Source of the DNA: Polytrichum commune
Taxonomy: Eukaryota > Streptophyta > Polytrichopsida > Polytrichales > Polytrichaceae
Direction: 5' to 3'
NCBI GenBank assembly: GCA_950295325.1
Contig: OX485806.1
Location: 22,258,001-22,322,000 of the forward strand
Length of the DNA stretch: 64,000 bases
Both the position numbers and the translations under genes were made by a program. A model generated the notes under the pieces. It did no database searches and was not told where the DNA came from. It was given only the letters and a program-made list of their open reading frames with translations. Shown here one piece after another: positions 49,313 through 60,270 of this stretch. Position 1 is the first letter of the stretch; every line of letters starts with the position of its first letter.

Positions 49313-49429
49313 AGTCTGGCCCTTTGATGGAGTTACTGAGGGATTTGAGGGACACGAGTTTATGAAGAAACAACTTTTGATTGGATTGGCATAACTTTTT
49401 AGGGTGCTTGACTTTTTGTTGAACCACTA

Positions 49430-49800
49430 CACTAAATAGGATATTTAGTGTTTGATACACTAAATACGAACGCATAGTACACTAAATATCAATAACCCTA
49501 TGGAAGTAAGTAACATTAAATATAAAATCAAACATTAAATATCAACTATGGTAATATGTGGAAGTTACATGTTTGAATTTGGTGTTAATAAGGAAATGAA
49601 AAAAATGATATAATAAGGGAGGTGGCAGTAGGGAAAGTGACAGCACATTTATTTTTAACACTAACTATCAAAGAATTAAAAATTAGTGTTGAGCATGGTA
49701 GGGTGGTAACAACACTAAATATATTCAAACTACCTTTACACTAAATATTGTATATTGTGTCATATAATATTTAAAGCTATTGTGATAACTTTTTTTATGA
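49430..49800. repeat. Relative of the ACTAAATAT MITE family
   Basis: It begins CTACACTAAATAGGATATTT and contains several ACACTAAATA repeats in both orientations up to TTTACACTAAATATTG (about 49,735) and GTGTCATATAATATTT. The interior differs from the 10.6- and 61.4-kb copies, so it is a related subfamily or a nested copy. Confidence 0.55.
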
Positions 49801-49899
49801 CACTTCTAATGAATAAGTTTGCCATCCCTATTTACTTTTATTCATCCGCTTTTGGTATATTCTGCATCCTAACATCTATGTAATAAAATCTTTGTCATG

Positions 49900-50310
49900 G
49901 TATGCGGCGTCGGCGGCCGCACCTTATTCGTTGGACTTCATCCATTCAGGTTTGGATGGATGAATCTAGATGTGGAGAGGAAGGCTGCTAAATGAGGAGT
50001 CTCCTCCTTGGCGCTTGGCATTCTTGCCAAGTCAAGTCTTGTTAGTGAGTGTGTGAAGAGAGCTTGTGTGAGGTGAAGATTGTATGTTTTTGCAATAAAT
50101 CTTGAGTTCTTCTCCCTCTACTTACACTCTTGGATTCTCCCATGGTGGAGTGAGAAATAGCTTGACTCATTGTGTGCATTTGAAGAGACATTTAGAACTC
50201 TTATGAGTCTTTGACTCTCTTCCTTCTCTGTCGAGGTGTGTTGTTTATGTGTGATTTTGCTATATTTTAGTGTTATTTATTAGTGGTGGTTGGTACTCGA
50301 GCTGCAGTGA
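49900..50310 (+). repeat. Possible solo or truncated LTR
   Basis: This GC-richer block runs from about CGGCGTCGGCGGCCGC to GGTTGGTACTCGAGC. It has an AATAAA (about 50,093) followed by TCTTGG-type leader text, as LTR R/U5 regions often do. It ends at TGGTACTCGAGC, which matches 8 of 12 bases of the usual initiator-Met tRNA primer-binding site (TGGTATCAGAGC). No second LTR and no gag/pol were seen, so the call is weak. Confidence 0.3.
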
Positions 50311-51539
50311 CACACGATCGCTATTTACACGACATATTGTTATTAAATATTGAAATTTGGATGGAAATCGCTTAGTAAGTGACAATATTTGTAACATTGT
50401 ATATCTATAACACCCATTTCTTTTCTACAAATAATGATAAATTACTTTGGTTACAATTAATATTGGTGACATTACATGGACGCTTTACAATTAGTATTGA
50501 GCAAGACAAATATAATTGGTGACACTAGATACAATAATTAGTGTAACCATTCCCTCCTTGTCTACCACCCATATGTCTCCTTCAACCATCTCCTTGCTGC
50601 AATTCACCAACATGTAGTCTTTACATTTTGAGTGACAATTGCCTCATGAAGAACTCATGAATTCCAGCAACTATTTATATGGAATCAATAACACTGGCAT
50701 GCTCAACTCAGGTACGTCATTCTATAGGATTTTCGTGCATCACGTGCGGTAGAGGGGTATTTGTTTATGGGCTATTTACCTTCAAGGCACGAATTAGAAA
50801 CTCTTTATAATTACTTACTTCTCTAAAATGGCCTATTTTTTGCATCCTGCCATTACTTATATTACCCATATCATTGCAATTTTTTGTAGTCTACATTCCT
50901 TTTAATTTAAAATTTTAATTTAAAAGTGTATGTAATGCTAAAGTGGTGGGAAAAAACATGGCAACAAAAAGACATAAAGCATATATACCATTGCAAAAAC
51001 TAAGTGCAAAAGCTTATCATACAAGTGAAAGACTTATGGTTACCAAAACAAATCTTGTGCAAAATATGTGTATCATTAACCACATCACAGACGAACAAGT
51101 GTGGTAACATGATACGTATCATTCCAAGACCATAACATGAATGATATCATTCAATTGCAAGTGAGGATGAACGCAAGGATACTTAAGCATAATGTAGTTT
51201 AAAATTTGCTTCAAAATTTGCAGTTTACAACCCATAAAACATAACCTTCATGCATTAAAAAAAAGGCTTGGGGTAGAAACACAACAAGAGTGAGCGTGTG
51301 TTCACAAACACAACACCCACTCTGTAAAAGTCTGACCCAAACACAAAAAAAACCACAATCATTGCAGCTATGCAAAAGTCTTGAGGACCCTACAAATTTG
51401 TGCAGATGGGTTTAGGGTACGCAAAACACAATAAACCTATGTAACCATGTCCCATACATTAGTGTCCAATTATGCACCAACGAAACAAGCGATTTATAAC
51501 CAAAAAAAAATACAAATGTCAAGATTTGAGAGTAGGAGT

Positions 51540-51870
51540 TAGCCAGACTCCCACATTGTCAACCAAACCATCACTATGACGGACAAAGTATTCTCGCGGC
51601 CAACCTATCTTGAGGTGCAAACGGATTGCATAGAGGTCCATTACGTTGAGCCGTGCAAAAAATGCTTGTGCAAAGGCAGTCGGGCATCGGGTTATTCAAA
51701 ACCCACGACTTACGTAGCAACTCCATGTGGGTGTCGAAGCTGTCGACGATTGCCAACCCTTGAAGTGCACGCCGACATGGAGGAAGCACAACGACATTGG
51801 CTTGTGCGAGCTGCAACGCATCAAATTTCAATGTGTTGTCCAAAAAGAACCACAACCATTGCAATAAATG
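51540..51870 (-). pseudogene. Broken coding-like segment inside the 2.2-kb transposon
   Basis: Two minus-strand frames read like one protein broken by a frameshift. The first has DALQLAQANVVVLPPCRRAL and later SFDTHMELLRKSWVLNN. The second has FFARLNVMDLYAIRLHLKIG followed by WPREYFVRHSDGL. I do not recognise a family. It could be a decayed transposon protein or a captured host fragment. Confidence 0.3.
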
Positions 51871-52360
51871 TAGAAGTCATGTGGTTCCCTATAAGTCTGT
51901 GTGGGTGGGTTTAGGGTATGCAAAAAAAAACAAATCTATGTAACCCTCTCTTATATCTTAGTGTCCAATCATGCACCAAAGACACATACACATTGCCCAC
52001 TACGTCATTCACACCCTCCTTTTCTACCAAATCCTACATTTATCGTCATTGTCCCAAAACTCAAATGGCCACTCTAGCGCCGATTTCTCTTCCAAACGAA
52101 CCCTTAGCGAGGTGTACGTTTCCTCCTCAAAAACCTTCAACTTGTTGTAATACTACAACACAACATAATTTCCCTCCATAGTCCACATCTTCACTTGAGT
52201 TGCTATCTATGAACACCAACACAACCGCTCCAACAAAAACGGAATAATCAATCATTAACGACACACAGAAACTCGAAACCCTAAACCGCCTCCAAAACAA
52301 CCCTTAGACCTTTAGCCAAGAAAATCAAAACCCTATATGGAACTTCATAGCCGCCTTTGA

Positions 52361-52453
52361 TCCTAAATCAACTACAAAAGAGACTCTACAAAGGAGATCC
52401 TAAACCAACTACAAAAGAGACTCTACAAAGGAGATCCTAAACCAACTACAACA
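52361..52453. repeat. 37-bp tandem repeat, about 2.5 units
   Basis: The unit TCCTAAACCAACTACAAAAG plus AGACTCTACAAAGGAGA is repeated at 52361, 52398 and partly at 52435. Confidence 0.85.
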
Positions 52454-52927
52454 AGACATACTTGTTGGACTTTGCTACCATAAGCTTCAACGAGGAGGAG
52501 CTTCAACAAAAAGTTGGCCAAAACACAATGGATTCGAGAAAGTCCTGAACAAAACCCTAGGTGTGTTTTTTTATAAACGGCAGTGTAGGAAGATGACCAA
52601 TAACATGCGCTACAATTTTCATCTGTTGTTGGGCAAACAATGAGCCATTTTTCATCCATCCCTCGTGAGGCATGCATACAAAATTGATCCTACTAAACAT
52701 ACATTCTAGGGTCCTTATTTTGAGCCCCTATATTATTTTTACCAAAAATAAAATGGCCCACATTTTAAACCTATCTATCTTACGTGTAATGGGATCGTCT
52801 ACTTTTTATGGACCCTTTATTATTTGGAATCATTTTATATATTTTATGTCAAACAAATTTAATCCTCCCTATATTATGCCGCATGTCAGTTTTAAAATGC
52901 ACTAAGTGAACTACCCGGGATGCTCAA

Positions 52928-53723
52928 TTTGAGATATAATTGTATTGTCAATTTGAACAACAACAATATTGTTGTCAATAGGCAACCTATGTTCTTCCTT
53001 GTAGGCACTTTCAATCCCCAAATTAATTGGACCACCCATTTTAGTCATCGCAAACACTCACACACCACCGGCGACACAAATTCAACTTAAAATTTTCCAC
53101 CAATGCAATGAATTTAACAAACCGAATCTACCAAACACATCATATTATCACCATAAGCAAGATAGGCAGTAAACCCCACCCTGCACCAAGAGGATTCTTG
53201 AACATGATAGGGCCAACGGGCTCAAATTCACGTCGGACTGCCCGACGTTACATTTTATTTTATTTTATTTATCACCGTAAACCTAAAAAAACTAAAAACC
53301 GAAAAAGAATGAATAGTATTGAAATCCACTTTCTCATCCTATGAAAGGTTATTTGTAAGAAGCGTGTATATTTTAATCAACCATGTAGGTTCCTAGGATA
53401 TAGAAAATTGAAGGCCCTTGATAAGGGCCCACCAACCCTTGGACCATTGATTGGCTCATTGAGGCGGATCCCAACTCACATACAATATTAAAAAAATCGA
53501 TGCTCGAAGATGAAGCGACTTAATGCATGCTAACGCCTCCACCCCTCAAGTCAACATCGTCTCTCTCACTCTATGTATTATATTGCCAAAGTGAAAAAGA
53601 TTCCAACAAATTTTAAACACATTGTAGGATAACAAAGATACCCAACCATACTTTGCCATGGTCGTTGCTAGGGTCACTTCACACATGTGCCAAGGGCCGT
53701 GACCATGAAATTGTGAGACCTTA
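52928..53723. other. Intergenic DNA with a truncated Tourist-like end
   Basis: No gene was found. GGGTCACTTCACACATGTGCC near 53,670 is a decayed terminus of the Tourist-like family immediately left of an intact copy. Confidence 0.45.
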
Positions 53724-54222
53724 GGGCCACTTCACACACGGGACTAAGAGCCCATGACCATTACACTCCAAGCACTCTCATCGGTGGAAAGGACGGAGCA
53801 GGTCCAAGTTCGCTTCACACTACGCTTGAGGGACCAACGGAGTATGTGAATGCAAGATGGATGTAAAGTCTACATGGATTCCTACATGGCACCGAATGGA
53901 TCATGTTTCACGGTCACTTGGACTATTTTCAAAAGCCACCTCTTGGAGGCAGGCCTAACACAAAACCGGGAGACCATGGCACTCCTAACGCTCACAACCG
54001 TTGGTTTATTCTATTTTATCATGTGTGAGGACCCGCATGAATAGAATTTCATTGAAATAGCATTTGGTTGAGGGCCTGGTCACGTATGACTTCACACTAC
54101 ACTTGAGGGTCCGTGACCACACGGCGTGATTTTGGAGGTGTGTTGGGACGGCCTTTGGACGCTTTCTTTTGGGCTCTCACAATCTCATGGTGACGGCCCT
54201 TGGCTTGTGTGTGAAGTGGCCC
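53724..54222. mobile_element. Tourist-like MITE, 499 bp, TTA target duplication
   Basis: The termini are GGGCCACTTCACACACGGG and TTGTGTGTGAAGTGGCCC. TTA flanks both sides (53721-53723; 54223-54225). It is the sister of 48077-48574. Both have TWA duplications and GGGCC ends typical of PIF/Harbinger-mobilised MITEs. Confidence 0.9.
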
Positions 54223-54227
54223 TTAAA

Positions 54228-54437
54228 GAAAGTGTCCAAAGGCCGTCCTAAGACACCTCCAAAATCAAATAGTGTGGTCAAGGGTCTTCTAGTGTAGTGT
54301 GAAGTCATATGTGACTAGGTCTTCAACCAAATACTATTTCAATGGATTTCTATTCATGCGGGTTCTCACGCATGATAAAATAAAATAAATCAACGGTTGT
54401 GAGTGTTCAGAGTGCCATGGTCTCCCAGGTTTGTGTT
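54228..54437. repeat. Inverted partial copy of the Tourist-like MITE
   Basis: The reverse complement of this stretch matches about 53,960-54,170, for example AACACAAACCTGGGAGACCA for AACACAAAACCGGGAGACCA. It abuts the intact element and lacks the terminal 50 bp. Together they make a hairpin with arms of about 200 bp. Confidence 0.8.
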
Positions 54438-56165
54438 GTGACCTGAGCCGTGTTCAAATCCAATTGTTGCAATCTGTCCTTGACTCTCGTTGATTAATAA
54501 ATCCGCTTTTGTGATAAGTTGGAGTTCACGAACTTGTCTTAAAATTCTATCAACAACTTTTCATATCCTAACAAACTTAGTTTCTCCAAGTTGGATCTTG
54601 AAAGACCAAAAGGTCTATGATTAATGTAGAATGGGGTGCAATTTCTTGCTTGTTAGCCTTCCAAATTTTGTACAAATCCATAATTTGGATTTTAAAAAAT
54701 TCTAGGCATTTGATCTTTTGCAATTTATTTATTTTTAAAATTATTAAAAAAATTTGGTATAACTTGCAACCATCCAAGACTATTATCTAGTTGTCTTCAT
54801 CACGATTTAAATAATACAAAGTTGTCGTTAGCATACATCTAGGTAAGTACTTAACACTTACTAGTGTTTATCATCCAAAGGGTCTAATCTCCTTTCACCA
54901 TAGATTACTTTACTCTTCGTGAACATTACTTTTGCTTAGCTACCCTTTCAATTTCTACCAAAGGCTAGGAAGGAAGAATAACAAAGATGGCCACAATATT
55001 AACTAGATAATGGTCGTTTTAAGCCTTCTTTGGGCCATCCAAGCTTTTCCACGTTCACAAATTATGTAATTATGATATTGAGACCATTGAATGAAGTTAT
55101 TGTTGCTTACAGTCAATATGTGGCATGAATTTCTCAAACTTTGACACCTTGATTTTTTTCTCAAAGCTTCTACAACTGGGATACAAATACACATCCATTC
55201 ATGGTAATGCAATCAAATGGCATAATGCACAACAATATTCATATCATTGTACAAAATGTCTTTGAATTTTGGAAACTCATCTAGATAATTAATTGCACTG
55301 GGATTGAGAATTCACCCCTCTTCCCCATTATTTACTTTATGAGATTAGCACACACACTCTGATGTTCCTCAAAAGTCAACAAATAATTAGAAAGATTTCC
55401 CAAACAATAGTTACAACATATAAGTGTAGGGCATGACCGTGCTATTTAGAGTTTATATATATAGAACACACCGAGATATGGTTTTGTGTCACAATCAAAT
55501 GCGTCACATTTCAATGGGGTACTTGATATTTAAATAAAGTGGCTCTCACTATAAATGTGAGTAAACAAATTAGTGCTAATAGGGTCATGTTCAATACTTG
55601 TTTGTTGCCCAAAGTGTTAATTCCATTATATATTCTTATACTTTATTCAAGTGTTTTGAAAAAAAATTATTTTTGTTGTTTTGTTGCTCATTGCTCACAT
55701 GCAATTGCTCACTGGTCATCGGTCAGTGTTACCATGCTAGCCTCCTTTGTATTCCCTATAAACATATACTATATTGACTTCTACATGGGATGAAGTGTTT
55801 TGCTAGATAACATAGTATGGTATTTCCTACTAACATATACCATATTAACTTCTATATGGATAAAGTGTTTATTGAATGACATAATACTAATTTATTTCCT
55901 AGTAGCATTTATTCAATGATAAGTTTTGGATGGGTTAAAATCTTTCTTGAGGGTAGCTTCTATATGCGATAAAGTGGTCATTGAATAACATTATGCTATA
56001 GTAATGCCTAATTGGATAGGTACTAATGTCAGATAACTATTCATCGGAAATGCATTCATGCCCAAAATTTGTAGAGGTACAAGATTTGCCCTCCACATCA
56101 TGGACACATGATACATCATTTGACACATCTTCTTGCACCATCCACATTGGCATTTAATAGCATGC
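54438..56165. other. Intergenic DNA, no gene recognised
   Basis: Gene-free. 55,790-55,990 contains three loosely repeated CATA..TTCTATATGG..AAAGTG..ATTGAAT units. No coding exon was supported. Confidence 0.4.
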
Positions 56166-56173
56166 CCAACAAC

Positions 56174-56670
56174 CACGGGTAGATCACTTAGTGCATTTTA
56201 AAAACGACGTGCGGCATAATATAGAGAGGATTAAAATCATTTGAAATAAAAATTATAAAGGAATTCCAAATAATGAAGGGGCCATTAAATGTAGACAATC
56301 CCATTATAAGTAAGTTAGATGGGCATAAAACATGGGCCATTATTTTTTTGTAAAATTAATATAGGGGCTGAAGATAAGGATCCTAGAAGGTATGTTTAGT
56401 ATGGTATGTAAATGGATTTAGGACTCACGGGGATGGATGATAATTGGGATTTCCGTCTGTCCAAAATTACTTAAAATGAATATAGAGTACAAAAAATTGC
56501 AGTGACTTGGACAATATAAGTAATGGAAGGGTGCAAACAAATGGGCCATTTTTGAAATTTAAGTAATTATAGGGAGGCTTTAATTCAGCCCTTGAAGGTA
56601 AATAGCCCCAAAACAAAAAACCCCCAGCCGCACGTGGTGCACAAAAATGCCTTAGAGTGATCTACCCGTG
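56174..56670. mobile_element. Non-autonomous TIR transposon, 497 bp, perfect 8-bp TSD
   Basis: The termini are CACGGGTAGATCACT and AGTGATCTACCCGTG, a 15-bp perfect inverted repeat. CCAACAAC flanks both sides (56166-56173; 56671-56678). Both halves match the ends of the 2.2-kb element at 50707-52919 in reverse orientation. Confidence 0.92.
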
Positions 56671-56678
56671 CCAACAAC

Positions 56679-57222
56679 TATGCCCAGATGTTGGGCAATG
56701 ACTTCTTGGGTATATAGGGAGTAGGCCCAACATATATAGAGCGAGGCCCAACAAATCACCATTGTCATATGAGTTGAGTGACCTTGCATTTTGAAGGATG
56801 GAGGCCACCATAATTGCCTCTATTGGTGTGTGAGACCTACCAACAACACCCAAGAAATATCCTTCAATAAAATTTTAGGGCATGCTCCCATTAGTGTCAA
56901 CACGGGCATGAGGGACCACATAAGACATGCACACAACTTTAAAATGATTTCGTTTTGAGTTTCATTGTATAGATGGTTATTATACTTGATTCTTTTCGAC
57001 AAGTTTTCATAACATTACTTGGTGCCTTCATGGTGTCATGTGGGCTATGGTTGAGATTCTAGAATATTCATGAGCTCAAATTAAAACTAACAAAATATTG
57101 CAAATTCTCAAGCATGGCCCATGGAACACCATGAATGCATGAGTAATGATATGTTGATTCAATGATCTCACAAAGATTTATTGGTTTTAATCACAAATCT
57201 GCTAAAACTTTGTGTGCACTCA
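56679..57222. other. Intergenic DNA, nothing recognised
   Basis: No gene or clear repeat was seen. Confidence 0.4.
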
Positions 57223-57337
57223 AGGCCAGTTTACATCATGGACCATGAAGTCGGACCATGGAATATGGCATTTTTCCATGGTCCAACTTTCATGGTCCGA
57301 TTTCTTAAAACATCAATTTACAATGCCTTTGGGCCAA
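57223..57337. repeat. Hairpin-forming MITE-like inverted repeat
   Basis: GGACCATGAAGTCGGACCAT and ATGGTCCAACTTTCATGGTCC (about 57,240-57,300) are inverted copies. The outer ends AAGGCCAGTTTACATC and ATCAATTTACAATGCCTT are weaker inverted copies. It is probably a tiny MITE. Confidence 0.55.
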
Positions 57338-57480
57338 ATGTAAACCAAATGTGGACCAAGAAGGACCACGCGCCAAAAAGTGAATGTGCTGATTTTTTTA
57401 ATATATGTCCAAAAATAGCAGTTATGATAAAAAAAACCAAGTTTGTCCATTCTCTTGTCTTCTCTTGGCTTCACTTGTCT

Positions 57481-59577
57481 CACGGGGGGATCACACCCCC
57501 TTCCATTTTGTAACCACGTGCGATAATGGGGTATTTAATGGGGGGATATTTATGCACCTTTCAATATTTTTTCCCTCCCTATATGTAGATATAAAGCTAC
57601 TTTGACGTATTTGTTAACATCCTATATTTACTTGTAATTGTTTAGAAAGGCTAATTTTTGGCATCATATTTTTTTTATAAATCGTACAAGTACCAAATAG
57701 TAGACGGAATACTATAGCATTGCAAAATTGACTATGTGAGCAACAAACGTTTCATAGCATCCATCTTGTCATTCAATCGGTTTCAATTAGTTTTACCAAT
57801 GCTAAACCGTTCAAAATGCCGTTCAAAACACAATCAATAACACTTGGATATTATTTAAAAGGCTACCAATAAACATGGAGATAACAAAATGTACAAGCTA
57901 ACATAGACAAGTTGTAAACACAGATAGAATAAAATAAGAAATACAATCAATTATCACAAAACATGATTTTTGCACAATTATGTACTCCAAAAACAAAAGA
58001 TTGCATTCAAATGAAAGAAAGCTAAATACACAAATTAAAAACATTTACTTCAATTGTGTTCACAAACACATTCAACCTTGTACCAAATATTTACAATGTG
58101 AAGGGTTAGAATATAACTATGCACCCTCCAATACATGTCAATATCCTCTACAATGTCATGATAAGACTAAAAAATTTGGAGAGATTTGCTTAACACCAAT
58201 GATGACGAATAACTAAAACTAATTGATGGCATGAGGCGGGCAACCTTTGAAGTCTTCAACCACTCCACCAAGTCTTCCTCCAAGGCAGAGTGCAAGACAA
58301 AGCGCAATCCTCTACGTCTATCACGGTGATGTTGCCAAATGTTGTAGCGTATCATCGATCATCTACAAAAGATTGTTGTAGCAAAAATACAATCAATAGA
58401 ATGTTGACATATTGGACACTACTAGCATTACTAGGATTACATAATGGAGTTTGTAATTTTATGTTTGAAATCTTCGAAAGAAACCTATAATTCTAGGGTT
58501 GAAAAGGGTCATATGAGAAAAGTTGGCTCACATTTCCGAGATGATTCCAATATCGGCCTTTCTAGAATCCAATTCCAACGTCACGAACTTTCTTAATCTC
58601 TTTTTCATCTGAGTAATCTCCTAGTTTCCACAACATTAGTTCCAGTTCGATGACAAAATTGGCCTCTCATGGAATGACACTGCAATCTCCAGTAGGACCT
58701 CGTCCTCTGACTCCGAAACCACCTGTTATTCAAAATCCGAATGACACATCTCATCAAAACATACACATTTTTACAACTATTGGTAGCGACATCAGAACAT
58801 CCCACTTGAGGTAGATGTCTCAAAGAACAAGATACAAGTACAGAATAACCTGGAAAGCATCTCATCTTTCTACGCTCACATTCAGGTTTTGTAACTCTTC
58901 ATTCTTCTACATCTCACATTTAGGAGGGCGTCAGAAATCAATAGCATGTCGTCAAAAAACGGACAGTGCAAGGGAAAAATCAAGGAGTTGGAGTTTGAAA
59001 TCAATTCTTATCGCATGCAAGCGGAGCAAGCTGAATTTTTGGCGCTCATGAAACACCTTGTGTGAACGTTATGAAGCAAATAAGAAAACTATAAAAAATG
59101 TGTCTTACCTACTGCCTATGCGCCACACTTCACCAATGCAAGACCTCCTACCCGAACGCTTCACCGCCTTCACGCCACTGTGCTTGCCCAACCCTAAGCA
59201 AGCCAAGGGCCATTGAGAAGTCACAACATTCCTTCCCCCAAAAAAATCCACAACATTTCCCTCCATACTAACGCGTTTCATTCAAATTTGGACAAAATTA
59301 CACAATTCTTCATCCAAGTAGTCAAACCCATAATTATTCTATTGATCCTACTACACACATTTGGGGGGATCCAATATCTAATATCCTATTTTTTTTCTAC
59401 TGATTACTAAAATGGAGGAATTATTCACCACCCTATTTTACAAATAATCATGTAGAGGACATATTTCCAATGCTATGGTAGATCTAACGAATTTGTAAAA
59501 TTTACCCTCGATGAATTAAATTGACCTTATTTTTTATATCACGTGGTTTCTAAAATTTCAATAGTCACCTCCCCGTG
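57481..59577. mobile_element. TIR transposon, 2,097 bp, perfect 8-bp TSD
   Basis: The termini are CACGGGGGGATCAC and GTCACCTCCCCGTG. ACTTGTCT flanks both sides (57473-57480; 59578-59585). The outer parts are shared with the 804-bp derivative at 32471-33274. The inner 1.3 kb (about 58,040-59,320) is found only here and carries broken coding-like sequence (58,640-59,065). No transposase domain was recognised, so even this longer copy is probably non-autonomous. Confidence 0.9.
58640..59065 (+). pseudogene. Coding-like remnant with coiled-coil tail inside the 2.1-kb transposon
   Basis: Plus-strand pieces in different frames read VGPRPLTPKPPVIQNPN (58,690-58,740), NIPLEVDVSKNKIQVQNNLE (58,797-58,860) and a terminal piece from ATG 58946 to TGA 59065. 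The last includes GKIKELEFEINSYRMQAEQA and ends LALMKHLV. The tail is amphipathic and helical, like the C-terminal tails of plant transposon ORF1 or NAM-associated proteins. Stops lie between the pieces, though a short intron near 58,885-58,925 could bridge two of them. Function is unknown. Confidence 0.35.
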
Positions 59578-59766
59578 ACTTGTCTTCACTTCTTGTTTTC
59601 ACCTTGAATTTTAGCAAGCATGGTTGCAATGAAGGAGGAGAGTTATTTTTCTTTTAGTATTATAAATGTTTTTGCACATGCTTATGAAGCATGTTGTGGA
59701 CATTCAAACATTTTAAACTTGCTTCATGTCACATGATCGAATATGTTTTGATCAATGTTTGGGAAT

Positions 59767-60052
59767 CTCGGGGGGTTCACTGGCGAAAATCGTAGAACAA
59801 CGGCGATAAAAAATAGGGTCTAATATATTCATTGTAGATAAATTTTGTAAAAAATTTACGTAGAATATAGGGGGTTTTAAAATAGTGAAAAAGGATTACA
59901 TATAAAATACCATCACATGTAAAATACCATCACACCTTTATTTTGAAAAATACCATACCTTATAATCTTTTTTTGCAAGGTAAATAGCCCCCCAATAAAT
60001 AGGTCCCGAACGCACGTGTATGCAAAATATAAGAGGGAGTGAACCCCCCGAG
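59767..60052. mobile_element. MITE, 286 bp, 15-bp perfect TIR, near-perfect 8-bp TSD
   Basis: The termini are CTCGGGGGGTTCACT and AGTGAACCCCCCGAG. The flanks are TTGGGAAT (59759-59766) and TTGGGGAT (60053-60060), one mismatch. It is inserted at the left edge of an AACCGGTT-type repeat (next entry), so it is younger than that repeat. A truncated relative lies at 26055. Confidence 0.88.
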
Positions 60053-60270
60053 TTGGGGATATTTTTGGGCATAATATGTCAAGATCCTAGTGTTTCCAAG
60101 TGCAGCAAGTTACATGTTGACGTCTTTCAGTTTTTCTTTATTAATTTGAGGTATATTTTAAAAAAATCCTATAAAATGATCCATAATGAACCTAATGTCT
60201 TGAAACCCAATTGGTCATTTCTCAATCTCAACCGGTTCATCTGTAAGCAGCGATCGGTTCTCCCTGGTTA
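60053..60270. repeat. AACCGGTT-type dispersed repeat, copy 6
   Basis: It starts TTGGGGATATTTTTGGGC, shares GTTACATGTTGACGTCTTTC with copy 2, has one AACCGGTT, and ends GGTTCTCCCTGG. It is interrupted on its left by the 286-bp MITE. Confidence 0.7.

Larger units (their letters stand above)
50707..52919. mobile_element. TIR transposon, 2,213 bp, perfect 8-bp TSD
   Basis: The termini are CTCAGGTACGTCATT and AAGTGAACTACCCGGG (imperfect inverted repeats). ATGCTCAA flanks both sides (50699-50706; 52920-52927). The outer 200-250 bp at each end align with the two halves of the 497-bp element at 56174-56670, so the small one looks like a deletion derivative. The interior (51.5-52.6 kb) is GC-richer. 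On the minus strand it has broken coding-like text such as LNVMDLYAIRLHLKIGW, and it contains a 37-bp tandem repeat (52361-52453). No hAT transposase motif was recognised. Confidence 0.88.

Noticed and set aside
48227-54044. Similar 61-64 residue ORFs at 48,227-48,412 and 53,850-54,044
   Set aside because: Both sit at the same place inside two copies of a Tourist-like MITE. Their similarity reflects the element, and the ends differ.
7449-60270. Multiple short palindromic repeats considered as a CRISPR array
   Set aside because: Copies are dispersed over tens of kb in both orientations in a plant nuclear sequence. There is no regular spacing or cas gene.
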